Positions 35,455 through 44,184 of a DNA stretch of 64,000 bases are shown here, piece by piece. Source of the stretch: JACKII01 sp963807085 (lineage in GTDB: Bacteria; Pseudomonadota; Alphaproteobacteria; Bin95). Position 1 is the first letter of the stretch, and each line of letters starts with the position of its first letter. The stretch covers positions 1 through 64,000 of the forward strand of contig CAWEBB010000024.1 in NCBI GenBank assembly GCA_963807085.1, read 5' to 3'. The translations under genes and the position numbers were made by a program. The notes beneath the pieces were generated by a model. It did no database searches. It worked only from the letters and a program-made list of their open reading frames with translations, and was not told the DNA's origin.

Positions 35455-36879
35455 CTACCCCCGAAGTTCGATCGCGTTTGGCAGGAAGGTCACTATTTCC
35501 GGCCAGACCGTAATCAGTATCGCCAGCCCCACCATGATCAGGAAAAAGGGAATGGTCGCGAGTGCGATCCGCCCGATGGGCTCGCCCGTCATGCCCTGGA
35601 TGACGAACAGGTTAAAGCCCACGGGTGGCGTGATCTGCGCCATCTCCACCACCACCACCAGGAACACGCCGAACCAGATCTTGTCGAAGCCGGCGGCCAG
35701 CACCAGCGGCAGCGTGATGGGCAGGGTCATAACGATGCTCGACATGCCCTCCAGCACGCAGCCGAGAATGGCGTAAAACACCAGCAGCAGCATGATCAGG
35801 GCGAAGGGCGAGAGGCCGAGCGCGCCGATCTCCGTCGCGATTGCCCGCGGCACACCCAGAAAGCCCATCGCGACCGACAGGAAATAGGCGCCCGCCACAA
35901 TCAGGCCGATCATGCTGACCGTGCGCACCGCCCCCAGACAGGCGGCGGTCAGGTTCCGCCAGGAGAGCGAGCGCTGAAAGGCGCTGACCATCAACGCGCC
36001 CAGTACGCCCACCGCCGCGGCTTCGGAGGGGCTCGCATAGCCGCCATACATGGATCCCAGTACTACCAGGATCAGGAACAGCACGGGCCCCAAATGGCGA
36101 AGGCCATAGAGCTTGGCCCCCCAACTTATTTCCTCGTCCCGTTCGGGCGTGGCGTTGGTGTTCAGCGTCGCCCGCGCGCCGATATAGACCATGTAACCGA
36201 ATGCCAGCGTCAGGCCGGGAATGATGCCGGCGATGAACAGCTTCAGGATCGAAGCCTCCGCCAGCACGCCATAGATGATCAGCACGATCGAGGGCGGGAT
36301 CAGCAGGCCGAGCGTGCCCGCTCCCGCCAGCGACCCCATAGCCAGGTCCTTGGCGTAGCCGCGGTTGAACAGTTCCGAAAGCGTGATGCGGCCGACCGTG
36401 GCCGTCGTCGCGGCCGACGAGCCGGAGACCGCGGCGAACATGGTGCAGCCCAGCACGTTCACGTGCAGCAGCCGGCCCGGCAGCCGGTTGGTCCAGGGCG
36501 CGAGGCCGCTGAAGAGCGAGGCCGAAAGTTTGGAGTGAAACAGGATCTCCGCCATCAGGATGAACAGCGGCAAGCTGATCAGCTCCGGCGTGGTGGTGAC
36601 GTTGAACGTCAATTGCGCCAGCAGTTTTTCCACCGGCATGGAGCGGAAAATGGCCAAGCTGACAATGCCGACCGAATAAAGTGCCACACCGACCCAAACG
36701 CCAAACGCCAGCGTCACCACCAGGATCGCCAGCACGGTCGCGGAGATGCCGATCACCGTGCTGTTGGCCTCGGCGATGCCGTAACTGCCGGCGGCGACGG
36801 CGAGCGCCACCACCACCAGGGTGACCAGGCCGCTCGCCCGGAACCGGGGCGCTTCTGCGGCGGCGCTACTCGACACCAT
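35455..36879 (-). CDS. dctM: TRAP transporter large permease (DctM type)
   Basis: 474 residues, about 12 membrane segments. Inner-membrane, sodium-driven permease of a tripartite transporter. Family marks: PLFILMAEILFHSKLSASLF, GCTMFAAVSGSSAATTATVG, GSLAGAGTLGLLIPPSIVLI and LVFYAILGCVLEGMSSIVMT. An N-terminal extension (about 1-45) adds a helix pair ahead of the usual start. The start overlaps dctQ by 14 bases. Substrate unknown. Confidence 0.95.
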   Translation of the reverse strand: MVSSSAAAEAPRFRASGLVTLVVVALAVAAGSYGIAEANSTVIGISATVLAILVVTLAFGVWVGVALYSVGIVSLAIFRSMPVEKLLAQLTFNVTTTPELISLPLFILMAEILFHSKLSASLFSGLAPWTNRLPGRLLHVNVLGCTMFAAVSGSSAATTATVGRITLSELFNRGYAKDLAMGSLAGAGTLGLLIPPSIVLIIYGVLAEASILKLFIAGIIPGLTLAFGYMVYIGARATLNTNATPERDEEISWGAKLYGLRHLGPVLFLILVVLGSMYGGYASPSEAAAVGVLGALMVSAFQRSLSWRNLTAACLGAVRTVSMIGLIVAGAYFLSVAMGFLGVPRAIATEIGALGLSPFALIMLLLVFYAILGCVLEGMSSIVMTLPITLPLVLAAGFDKIWFGVFLVVVVEMAQITPPVGFNLFVIQGMTGEPIGRIALATIPFFLIMVGLAILITVWPEIVTFLPNAIELRG

Positions 36880-37381
36880 AGGCTTCCCTTGCTTCCGTAT
36901 CTTCGGGAGGCGCGCCGGTCAGCAGCCGGATCAGACGGACCAGGAATTGCAGAGCCAGCAGGCTGACGCCAAAGGCCATGACGCCTTGCGGATAGACCAG
37001 CGGCGTCGCATCGATGGTGGAGGAAGTGCGGCCGGTGGTGAAGGACTGCCAGGCGAACAGGACCAGCGCATAGGCCGCGAAGCTCGTGATTGCCAGCGCG
37101 AACACCGTCGCCAGAAAATCGATGCCGCGCGCGAACAATGGCGGCACGTTGAGAGTCAGCAGCGAGACGCGCACATGCCCGCCGGTGCGGAGCGTGAAGG
37201 CCGCGCCACAGAAGATGGCGCCCGCCATCATGTAGGCACTGTAGTCCCAGGCGAAGGTCAGGCTGATGTTGAACACGTTCCGGCAGACGATCTCCGTCAG
37301 CACCAGGAGGGCGATGCCGGCAATCATGAGCGCGGCCGCATAGCCAGCAACGCGCGAGACCCAGTCAATCAGGCGGAGCAT
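36866..37381 (-). CDS. dctQ: TRAP transporter small permease (DctQ type)
   Basis: 171 residues with four membrane helices (YAAALMIAGIALLVLTEIVC, FAWDYSAYMMAGAIFCGAAF, IDFLATVFALAITSFAAYAL and the C-terminal VYPQGVMAFGVSLLALQFLV). RTGGHVRVSLL and the acidic tail are typical. It pairs with DctM in the inner membrane. Overlaps dctM by 14 bases and lies 95 bases after dctP. Confidence 0.9.
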   Translation of the reverse strand: MLRLIDWVSRVAGYAAALMIAGIALLVLTEIVCRNVFNISLTFAWDYSAYMMAGAIFCGAAFTLRTGGHVRVSLLTLNVPPLFARGIDFLATVFALAITSFAAYALVLFAWQSFTTGRTSSTIDATPLVYPQGVMAFGVSLLALQFLVRLIRLLTGAPPEDTEAREAYGVE

Positions 37382-37388
37382 GCAGTCC

Positions 37389-37435
37389 CTCGGGGCGGCG
37401 CGTTGGATCGCTTCTCCCGGCTTTTGGCCGGGGTC
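37389..37435. repeat. REP-like repeat, partial
   Basis: GTTGGATCGCTTC...GGGGTCGCAATGACA in the dctP-dctQ gap. It shares GGATCGCTTC and CGCAATGAC with fuller copies at 40745-40844 and 55007-55098. An inner hairpin CCCGGC-TTTT-GGCCGGG is present. It may buffer dctP mRNA from the permease mRNA, as REPs do in other binding-protein operons. Confidence 0.5.
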
Positions 37436-37476
37436 GCAATGACAGTGAGGGGCGGATTCAGTGTGATCAGCGGCAC

Positions 37477-38472
37477 TTACTGCCGGCCCACGTCCGCTTT
37501 GAAGCCCTCGATAATCTCTTTCGCCTTCGGGCCGGCGGCCTCGATATATTCACCGACCATGGGCTCTGTCAGTTCCTGCATGGCGGCGAGCATGCCGGAG
37601 ACGTCGCCCATTTCCAGGCCATTCTCCGTCAGAATGCCTGCCTTGATGGCGTCCTCCGACCGGCTGACCTGCCAGAACACCGGTTGCAGGGCCGCGGCCG
37701 CCGCTTCGATCGCCTCGCGGTTGCCTTCTGAAAGGCCGTTCCAGGCATCCAGGTTTACCGACACGATGTTTGAAGACCAGACATGGCTGGTCGGGTACAT
37801 ATATTTCAGGAATTCCCAGAACTTGCCATCCACGCCGGAACTGGCCGATGTGGTGACCGAGTCGATCGTGCCGGCGGCGAGCGCAGGCACCACCTCGCCC
37901 CAGGGCAATTGTACCGGCGTCATGCCGACCCGCCCGAACATATCGGTGGTCGAGCTGTTATAGGTGCGGATCTTGATGCCCTTCAGGTCGTCGACCGTCT
38001 GGGCCGGGTTTTTGGTGTACACGTACTGCCGTGGCCAGGGTACAATATACAATAGCTTTTGGTTGTATTGCGCCAGTAATTCTTCCAGCATCGGCACGAA
38101 GCGTTCGTGCATAACCGCCAATTCGTCCAGGTCTTGGATCAGATAGGGCTGGGCCTCCAGCCCAAACAGGGGGTGTTCACCGGTTTGCTGGATTAGCAGC
38201 ATGTCGCCGATGGGCACCAGCCCGTCGCGCACCGCGGTCACCATTTCCGGCCCCTTGAAGCCGAGCGAGCCGCCGGGGTGAATGTTGATCTTCACCTCGC
38301 CGCCGGTAACCTGCCCCACCACCTTCGCAAAAGTCTTGGCGTTTTCGGTGTGGAAGTTGGTGTCGCCCCAGACAAGCGGCAGGTCCCAGGTCGTCTCCGC
38401 CTGGGCCATCGCGGTGAGGCCGAGCGTCAGGGCGCCCGCGACCATTAAGCGTTTAAAAGAAAGAAGTGACAT
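37477..38472 (-). CDS. dctP: TRAP transporter substrate-binding protein (DctP type)
   Basis: 331 codons from ATG 38472 (MSLLSFKRLMVAGALTLGLT). A signal peptide is likely cleaved after MAQA. Periplasmic solute receptor: TTWDLPLVWGDTNFHTENA, INIHPGGSLGFKGPEMV, YTKNPAQTVDDLKGIKIRTY with the conserved Arg that clamps a carboxylate, then PVQLPWGEVVPALAAGTID. The Arg points to an organic acid ligand. First gene of dctPQM. The frame open to 39060 is antisense to the quinone-reductase gene and is not used. Confidence 0.93.
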   Translation of the reverse strand: MSLLSFKRLMVAGALTLGLTAMAQAETTWDLPLVWGDTNFHTENAKTFAKVVGQVTGGEVKINIHPGGSLGFKGPEMVTAVRDGLVPIGDMLLIQQTGEHPLFGLEAQPYLIQDLDELAVMHERFVPMLEELLAQYNQKLLYIVPWPRQYVYTKNPAQTVDDLKGIKIRTYNSSTTDMFGRVGMTPVQLPWGEVVPALAAGTIDSVTTSASSGVDGKFWEFLKYMYPTSHVWSSNIVSVNLDAWNGLSEGNREAIEAAAAALQPVFWQVSRSEDAIKAGILTENGLEMGDVSGMLAAMQELTEPMVGEYIEAAGPKAKEIIEGFKADVGRQ

Positions 38473-38634
38473 GACGGCGTTTGCCTCCTTGCTTGTATTG
38501 CCGGATTGTTGTTGACGAATATTGTGCGTGTCTGCGCCTTGATGCGCAAGGACCGTACCGACTGCCCATGCTTGTGGCGTTGCGCATACGGCGCTATTCA
38601 CTGCCTTGCGGGTATTCGACCAATGGAGGCGGCG

Positions 38635-39210
38635 ATGCGCATTGCAGTGATCGACGGGCACCCCGATGCCGCACCCGAACGGCTTTGCCACGCTTTGGCC
38701 GAGGCCTATGCGGGTGCCGCGGCGGCGTCCGGCCATGAGGTGCGGCGGCTCGACGTGGCCGGGATGGACCTGCCGCTGCTGCGTTCCGAGGCAGAATTCC
38801 AGAATGGGCCGGTGCCGGATGCCGCGCGACAGGCGCAGGACGCGATCGCCAGGGCGGGGCATCTGGTGCTGATCTATCCGCTCTGGCTCGGCACCATGCC
38901 GGCGGCGCTCAAGGCGCTGCTGGAGCAGACCCTGCGGCCCGATTTTGCCATGGACTACACGGGCCGCTGGCCCGTCGGCCGGCTCAAGGGCCGCTCGGCC
39001 AGGGTGGTGGTGACCATGGGCATGCCGGCGCTCGCCTATCGCTGGTGGTTCGGCGCGCACTCGCTGAAAAGTCTGGAGCGCAATGTGCTAAAATTCTGCG
39101 GCATCAAGCCGGTGCGCGAAACTCTGTTCGGCATGGTGGGCGAGGCAAGCCAGGCCACGCGGGAGGGCTGGCTGGCCGAAATGCGGAAACTGGGCGAGCG
39201 GGGCCGGTAG
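38635..39210 (+). CDS. NAD(P)H dehydrogenase (quinone)-like flavodoxin-fold protein
   Basis: 191 codons from ATG 38635 (MRIAVIDGHPDAAPERLCHA), with GGAGG 5 bases upstream; longer in-frame starts are not supported. Flavodoxin-like NQO/KefF family: FMN-binding N-terminal strand and loop, HLVLIYPLWLGTMPAALKAL with the PLxxG(T/M)PAxLK motif, TLRPDFAM and RVVVTMGMPALAYRWWFG. Probably a two-electron quinone reductase in the cytoplasm. Divergent from dctP. Confidence 0.85.
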   Translation: MRIAVIDGHPDAAPERLCHALAEAYAGAAAASGHEVRRLDVAGMDLPLLRSEAEFQNGPVPDAARQAQDAIARAGHLVLIYPLWLGTMPAALKALLEQTLRPDFAMDYTGRWPVGRLKGRSARVVVTMGMPALAYRWWFGAHSLKSLERNVLKFCGIKPVRETLFGMVGEASQATREGWLAEMRKLGERGR

Positions 39211-39265
39211 GCTGATTGCCGATGAACCGGCCCCTGTCCCGCACGGGCATGCTTTCTGGCCGACC

Positions 39266-39880
39266 TTATGCTGCCCACGCTCGCTGCATGGCGGAGCGGG
39301 CATTGCAGCGTTCGATATAGGCATCCACATGCGGCTTGTCGCTGACATCGGCGCCCAGACGGCGCGCCACGGTGCAGGCGTGGCCGGTCATGATATCGGC
39401 TCCCGAAAACTCGCCCGCCAGGTAGTCCCGGCCGTCCGCCATGTGCGCCTCGACCGCGCCGAGCATTTGACCCAAAAGCTTGGTCGCCCGGGCGACATTG
39501 GCGTCGTTTCGGCGCTCCGGCGGCAGCAGGATGGTCTCTACCACGATGGTGTTGACCGGCGGCATAATCATGCCCTCGGCATAGTGCAGCCATTGCAGAT
39601 AGGCCGGGAAGGCGGCGCTGTCGGTCGCGGGCACCATGCGCCCGCCGCCATGGCGCGCCAGGACATATTGCACGATGGCGCCGCTTTCATAGATGGTCAC
39701 CTCGCCGTCCTCGACCGCGGGAACGCGCCCCATCGGGTGGATCTTGCGGTATTCGGGCGTGCGCATGGCCGGGTCGCCAAGCTTGTATTTCTGCAATTCG
39801 TAGGGCAGGCCCAACTCCTCGAACAGCCAGACGGCGCGGACCGAGCGGGTGTTGGGCGCGTGGTGAATTTTCATGGTCAT
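39266..39880 (-). CDS. Glutathione S-transferase family protein
   Basis: 204 codons from ATG 39880 (MTMKIHHAPNTRSVRAVWLF); ATG 39874 is an alternative. N-terminal thioredoxin-like domain with NTRSVRAVWLFEELGLPYEL, MGRVPAVEDGEVTIYESGAI (cis-Pro and the SNAIL-like ESGAI glutathione site) and an all-helical C-terminal domain with GADIMTGH. Substrate unknown. Position after the SDR gene suggests a role in the same catabolic cluster, such as isomerisation or thiol conjugation. Confidence 0.9.
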   Translation of the reverse strand: MTMKIHHAPNTRSVRAVWLFEELGLPYELQKYKLGDPAMRTPEYRKIHPMGRVPAVEDGEVTIYESGAIVQYVLARHGGGRMVPATDSAAFPAYLQWLHYAEGMIMPPVNTIVVETILLPPERRNDANVARATKLLGQMLGAVEAHMADGRDYLAGEFSGADIMTGHACTVARRLGADVSDKPHVDAYIERCNARSAMQRAWAA

Positions 39881-39918
39881 GAGGCGAAGCCTTGTGCAGT
39901 GTGTCGGTGAGGTGTGGC

Positions 39919-40713
39919 TTACTGCGCCGTCAGGCCGCCATCCACCACCAGGCCCGCGCCGGTCATGAAACCGGCGTCGTCGCTGGCGAGGAAGACGATG
40001 CCCTTGGCGATGTCCTCGGCCACGCCCAGGCGGCCGATGGGGTGCATCTTGGCGGAAAATTCCTTGGCCTTGGCCGGATCGTTCAGGCCCTGCTTCTGTG
40101 CGCGCGAGACGAAGGTCTGTGCGCCCATATCCGTGTCGATCACGCCCGGATGGATGGAGTTGCAGCGGATGCGCTGGCCCTTGCGGCTGAAGAACAGGGC
40201 GGTGGACTTGGTGAACAGCGCCACGCCGCCCTTGGTCATGGAATAGAGCGGGTCCAGTTGCGAACCCACCAGGCCGGCGATGGAGGACGTGTTGACGATG
40301 GCGCTGCCGTGCGGGCTGTCGGCTCCGCGGGCGGCGAGCGCATCGGCGCAAAGCTTGGTGCCCAAAAAGACGCCGGTCATGTTCACGCCTACCAGTCTGT
40401 TCCAGTCGTCGAGCGTCGCCTCGTCAATGCCGAGGCCGGTAAAGATGCCGGCATTGTTGCAGAGAATGTCCATCCCGCCGAACTTACTTTCGGCCAGATC
40501 GACCGCGGCGCGCCAGTCGGCCTCCTTGGTTACGTCCAGATGGATATAAGCGGCGGCATCGCCCAGCGCCTTGACGGTTTCCTGGCCGACCTCGTCCAGC
40601 ACGTCTGCGACGACGACTTTGGCGCCGGCCTTGACCATCAGTTCGGCTGTCTTCGCCCCAATGCCGCGGGAGCCGCCGGTGATCAGGGCGACTTTACCGG
40701 TAAGATCGTTCAT
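39919..40713 (-). CDS. SDR family oxidoreductase
   Basis: 264 residues, with AAGGAAA upstream. Classical SDR: ITGGSRGIGAKTAELM, Asp37-type acidic end of strand 2 (VVVADVLDE) that favours NAD over NADP, NNAGIFTGLG, catalytic Ser in NTSSIAGLVG, YSMTKGG (Tyr and Lys), and the C-terminal GAGLVVDGG. The insert RGADSPHGSAIV and the MHPIGRLGVAEDIAKGI loop are ordinary. Substrate unknown. Confidence 0.9.
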   Translation of the reverse strand: MNDLTGKVALITGGSRGIGAKTAELMVKAGAKVVVADVLDEVGQETVKALGDAAAYIHLDVTKEADWRAAVDLAESKFGGMDILCNNAGIFTGLGIDEATLDDWNRLVGVNMTGVFLGTKLCADALAARGADSPHGSAIVNTSSIAGLVGSQLDPLYSMTKGGVALFTKSTALFFSRKGQRIRCNSIHPGVIDTDMGAQTFVSRAQKQGLNDPAKAKEFSAKMHPIGRLGVAEDIAKGIVFLASDDAGFMTGAGLVVDGGLTAQ

Positions 40714-40744
40714 GAGTGGGGTTTCCTTTGCTTAAAGTTTGCCG

Positions 40745-40844
40745 TCATTGCGAGGCCGAGCCGCAGGTTAGCAACGCGGCAACTCAGGGTTTTTGTCGGT
40801 TTTGGTAGCGCTGGATCGCTTCGTTGCTTCGCGCCTCGCAATGA
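40745..40844. repeat. REP-like repeat (full copy)
   Basis: A 100-base element bounded by perfect 12-bp inverted ends TCATTGCGAGGC (40745-40756) and GCCTCGCAATGA (40833-40844). It contains GGATCGCTTCGTTGCTTCGC. It lies between the SDR and dehydratase genes. Related copies are at 55007-55098 and, partially, 37389 and 5219. Confidence 0.75.
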
Positions 40845-40857
40845 TGCCGATAGCGGG

Positions 40858-41703
40858 TCAGTAGGTAACGCTCGCCACCGTGCCGAAACACGCCGGTTTG
40901 CCTTCCGGTTTCATTAGCGCGATGCGCGAGAGATGGCCGCCGCCGTTTGCGGCCGTACGGTCGGCGGTGATGGCGAGCAGCTCATCCCAGAACATCGGGC
41001 GGCGGAAGCTGACGTCCATGTCCAAGGTTTGGATGGGCACGCCGCCGTCTTTGATCAGCGCCTCCAGCATAATGTGCGAGCCCATGATGCCGGCGGCAAT
41101 CGGTGCGCGATAGCCGAACTGGCGTGCGATCTCTGGATCGTCGTGGATGCGGTTGATTTTCTCGTCAGAGAAATTGCCGACGCCCTCCGGCGTCATTTGC
41201 TTTTCGCCGATACGCGGTAGATCGAGAAAGCCCTCATCCGGATTTTCGCCGACCCGCTTCGCACCACCGGGACCTTTGCGTTCGGCGTTCTGATCGGTGC
41301 GGACGCTGGTGCGGCCAAGTTCCATCGCAACCGAGCCATCGCTGCGCAGCATTTCGTATTGGGCCTTGAACAGGGAGCCGCGCGCCGCCGGTTCGATGCC
41401 GGTAATGCGGCCGCGCATCTCTACCTCCTCCCCCAGCCGGATCGGCGCGTGCACGCGGTATGTTTGGATCATGTGGACGCTGCCGTTGATCGAGAAGCCC
41501 TCGCGGTTGACGATTTTGATCGTGAGCGTCGCGAAAATGCTGGGGTCGACGATATCGCCCCAGATCGACGGATCAATGCCGCAGCAGCGCAGCTTCTGGT
41601 TCTGATGCTCCCGCTCTACCGCCAGCCGCCAGGGCGTGAATTCGAAGCCGGGCACAAGCTCGCTTTCGGAGCGAAGCGCCTGGCCGGAAGGGTCGGGCAT
41701 CAT
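40858..41703 (-). CDS. MaoC/FAS1-type hot-dog dehydratase
   Basis: 281 codons from ATG 41703 (MMPDPSGQALRSESELVPGF), with AAGAGGA upstream. Double hot-dog protein: N-terminal FAS1-like dehydratase domain (about 1-130) and C-terminal MaoC domain. The hydratase-2 motif is RIHDDPEIARQFGYRAPIAA with catalytic Asp and His. FRRPMFWDELLAITADRT follows. Likely hydrates an enoyl-CoA or dehydrates a 3-hydroxyacyl-CoA. Part of the 39266-43713 cluster. Confidence 0.82.
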   Translation of the reverse strand: MMPDPSGQALRSESELVPGFEFTPWRLAVEREHQNQKLRCCGIDPSIWGDIVDPSIFATLTIKIVNREGFSINGSVHMIQTYRVHAPIRLGEEVEMRGRITGIEPAARGSLFKAQYEMLRSDGSVAMELGRTSVRTDQNAERKGPGGAKRVGENPDEGFLDLPRIGEKQMTPEGVGNFSDEKINRIHDDPEIARQFGYRAPIAAGIMGSHIMLEALIKDGGVPIQTLDMDVSFRRPMFWDELLAITADRTAANGGGHLSRIALMKPEGKPACFGTVASVTY

Positions 41704-41745
41704 GGGCGGGGAGTCCTCTTGATCGTCGTGTTGTTGCGGCAAAGC

Positions 41746-42927
41746 TTATTGCAAGACGGTACGTTCGACCAGCCGCCGTTCGATGGCGTCCCAGTCGTAG
41801 GCCATGCCGAAGCCGGGGTCGTCCGGAACGCTCACGCAGCCGTCCTTGTCCACGCAGTCCAACTGGTCGGAATAGCCGTCGGCGTAGATGGGCAGGTGCC
41901 AGGCGTTCGGCGCTTTCGGGTGCACCAGGTTGACCTCGTAGAAGTTGGCGTTGCGGCAGGCGGCCATCAGGTGGCGCATGGCCGGGCCGCAGGAATGCAC
42001 CTCGACGTCCATGCCCAAGCCCTCCGCCACCGCGGCGCGTTTCAGGCAGCCGGTGAGGCCGCCGTCATAGTCCGGGTCGGCGCGGGCGAAGTCTGTCGCG
42101 CCCGCCACCAGCATGTCTGTCATGGTCTCCAAATTGTGAACGAATTCCGTAATTAAGATTGGCGTTTTGACGGATTGCTTCAGCATCTGATGGCCGCGCA
42201 CGGAGAGCCCGCCGTCGGAATACGGGTCCTCGTACCAGTAGAGATCGCACTCGTCGCAGACCTTGCCGATCAGGATGGCGTCGGCCAGCGTGCGCAGGTT
42301 GCTGGAGCTGTCATACATGATGTGCATGCGCCCGCCGACGCGCTTGGCGACCGCGCGGATCATGGCCGCTTCCTCCGCCACGTCGCCCTTGGACCAGCCG
42401 TGCATTTTGAAGCCCGGATAACCCAGTTCCAGGCACTGCTCGGCAAAATCGGCATAGGCTTCGGGGGATGAAAGGCCGCCGGGCAGCCGGTCGCCGTGCA
42501 GGGTGCTGGCATAGGCGGGCAGGCGGGTGCGGTAGCCGCCCAGCAATTGATAGACGGGTGCTGCGTGATGCTTGCCTGCCAGATCCCAGAGTGCGATGTC
42601 CAGCAGGCCGATGCCGACCTCGCCCACATGCTTGGTCAGGCGGCGGAGCGCGTAATAGTGCTGTTCTCGCTCCAGCGCCGGCTGGCCGATCAGCTTTTGG
42701 CCGAGCGCCGCGGCGGCGGCATGGATGATCCGCGCCCGCCCGCGGCCCGGCACATATTCGCCGACCACCCCGGTGTCGCCATGGATTTTGACCGCGAGCC
42801 GCAGTTGCGGCGGCGACTGGCCTGGCGTGTAGTGGATGCCAAAGCCAGATGGGTCGGCGGTCATGTCGGGAACGTCAATCTCGAACAACAGCAGTTCGAT
42901 GCGCTCTATAGTGGGGGAGGCGGGCAT
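41746..42927 (-). CDS. Enolase-superfamily protein (mandelate racemase type)
   Basis: 393 residues. N-terminal capping domain, then the barrel. Visible acid/base and metal residues: Lys-x-His in YPGFKMHGWSKGD, metal ligands Asp in HIMYDSSSNL and Glu in LYWYEDPYSDGG and ITEFVHN, and the Asp-His dyad formed by ARADPDYDGGLTG and VEVHSCGPAM. These mark the mandelate-racemase subgroup, which includes sugar-acid dehydratases. The substrate is unknown, but a hydroxy-acid dehydratase is more likely than a racemase in this context. Confidence 0.88.
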   Translation of the reverse strand: MPASPTIERIELLLFEIDVPDMTADPSGFGIHYTPGQSPPQLRLAVKIHGDTGVVGEYVPGRGRARIIHAAAAALGQKLIGQPALEREQHYYALRRLTKHVGEVGIGLLDIALWDLAGKHHAAPVYQLLGGYRTRLPAYASTLHGDRLPGGLSSPEAYADFAEQCLELGYPGFKMHGWSKGDVAEEAAMIRAVAKRVGGRMHIMYDSSSNLRTLADAILIGKVCDECDLYWYEDPYSDGGLSVRGHQMLKQSVKTPILITEFVHNLETMTDMLVAGATDFARADPDYDGGLTGCLKRAAVAEGLGMDVEVHSCGPAMRHLMAACRNANFYEVNLVHPKAPNAWHLPIYADGYSDQLDCVDKDGCVSVPDDPGFGMAYDWDAIERRLVERTVLQ

Positions 42928-42951
42928 GGGGCGCTTCCTTTGATGCGAAAT

Positions 42952-43713
42952 CTACCGCCGCCCGGCCGACACGCCGCCATCCACCATATAGACGCCGCCC
43001 GTGCAGAAGCTGCTGTCGTCGCTGGCGAGGAACAGCATCATCCTCGCCACCTCTTCCGGCTTGCCATAGCGCCGCAACGGGGTTCCCCCCGCAAGCGGTC
43101 GGTCATTGCGCTCCGCAACGCCGTGCATGTTTTCCAGCGATTGCATCATCGGTGTGTCGATGGGCGACGGATTAACGCTGTTCACGCGGATATTGTGCTC
43201 CGCGCCTTCGATGGCCGCAGAGCGCATCAGGCCGACCGCCGCATGCTTGGAGGCGATATAGGCCGACATGTTGGGCACCGCGCGGATGCCGGCTGTGGAG
43301 GCCGTGACGACGATGCTGCCGCCGTTCGCCTGCATGGCCCGCATGGCGTATTTCAGACCTAGCCAGACACCGCGCACATTGACGTCGATAACCCGGTCGA
43401 AGGTCATCGAATCATAGTCGACGATGGGCGCGAGGTCGCCTTCGATGCCGGCGTTCAGCAGCGCCACATCCAGTCGGCCGAAGCGGGAGACGGTTTCTGC
43501 GACCAGGTTTTCCACCTGGGTTGCATCCGCGATGTCGGTCGGGCAGGCGACGGCGCTCGGTCCGATATCCGCGGCCAGCGCCTTCAGCGGTTCCGCAAGC
43601 AGGTCCGCCAGCATGAGATTCGCACCTTCGGCAGCGAACAGGCGGGCCGCCGCCGCACCGATGCCCCGCGCAGCACCTGTGATGATCGCAACCTTGCCGT
43701 CCAATTTCCCCAT
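42952..43713 (-). CDS. SDR family oxidoreductase
   Basis: 253 residues. Classical SDR: ITGAARGIGAAAARLFAAEG, MLADLLAEPL (Asp at the NAD-selective position), LNAGIEGDLAPI (variant of NNAG), catalytic Ser in TASTAGIRAV, YIASKHAAVG, and C-terminal GGVYMVDGGVSAGRR. It lies 24 bases upstream of the enolase-superfamily gene on the same strand, and probably oxidises a hydroxy-acid in the same route. Substrate unknown. Confidence 0.9.
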   Translation of the reverse strand: MGKLDGKVAIITGAARGIGAAAARLFAAEGANLMLADLLAEPLKALAADIGPSAVACPTDIADATQVENLVAETVSRFGRLDVALLNAGIEGDLAPIVDYDSMTFDRVIDVNVRGVWLGLKYAMRAMQANGGSIVVTASTAGIRAVPNMSAYIASKHAAVGLMRSAAIEGAEHNIRVNSVNPSPIDTPMMQSLENMHGVAERNDRPLAGGTPLRRYGKPEEVARMMLFLASDDSSFCTGGVYMVDGGVSAGRR

Positions 43714-43776
43714 GGGAGCATTCCTCGATGTGGTGAAGTCTGTCGGGGAGCATGCTCGCGCGGGGCGCGCGCTCGG

Positions 43777-44184
43777 TCAAACCCAAACGACTTGCGCGTC
43801 CGTCCCGATGTCGGCGAGAAAGCCGACGACGCCGGTCACGTTGACACCCTCCGGCGCCGTCGCGCGCGCGGCCAGCAGGCCGGTGTCGCAGGCCTGGAAC
43901 GTCGCGCCGAGCTCCTTCAGGCTTTCCCAGAGCTCATCGAAACCGGCTATGCCTTTGCCTTGCAGGTCAGCGTCGTACACGGCGGCGGTGCTGCCGTCCT
44001 CCGCCGGCAAAAGGCCCGAGACTCCCTGGAACGCGCGGCAGCCGGCCATGGTGAAGAACAGCGTCACGTCCCGGCCCATGGCCAGCGCACCCGTCGCGAA
44101 CAGCAGGGCGTAATGCATCCGGTCCACGGTGCCGCTCTGGATGATCATGGCAAGCGGCGGTTTTCTGGCAGCGCTGTCATTCAT
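43777..44184 (-). CDS. DsrE family sulfur-relay-like protein
   Basis: 135 codons from ATG 44184 (MNDSAARKPPLAMIIQSG), overlapping the moeB stop by 8 bases. DsrE/F fold: AMIIQSGTVDRMHYALLFAT, GRDVTLFFTMAGCRAFQGV and LLAARATAPEGVNVTGVVGF. The FFTMAGCRAF Cys and Cys in FQACDTG may carry persulfide. Placement at the end of a moeB/ThiF operon suggests a link to sulfur transfer, but the partner is not known. Confidence 0.8.
   Translation of the reverse strand: MNDSAARKPPLAMIIQSGTVDRMHYALLFATGALAMGRDVTLFFTMAGCRAFQGVSGLLPAEDGSTAAVYDADLQGKGIAGFDELWESLKELGATFQACDTGLLAARATAPEGVNVTGVVGFLADIGTDAQVVWV

Noticed and set aside
37382..37476. Additional small gene between dctP and dctQ
   Set aside because: The gap is explained by a partial REP-like repeat.
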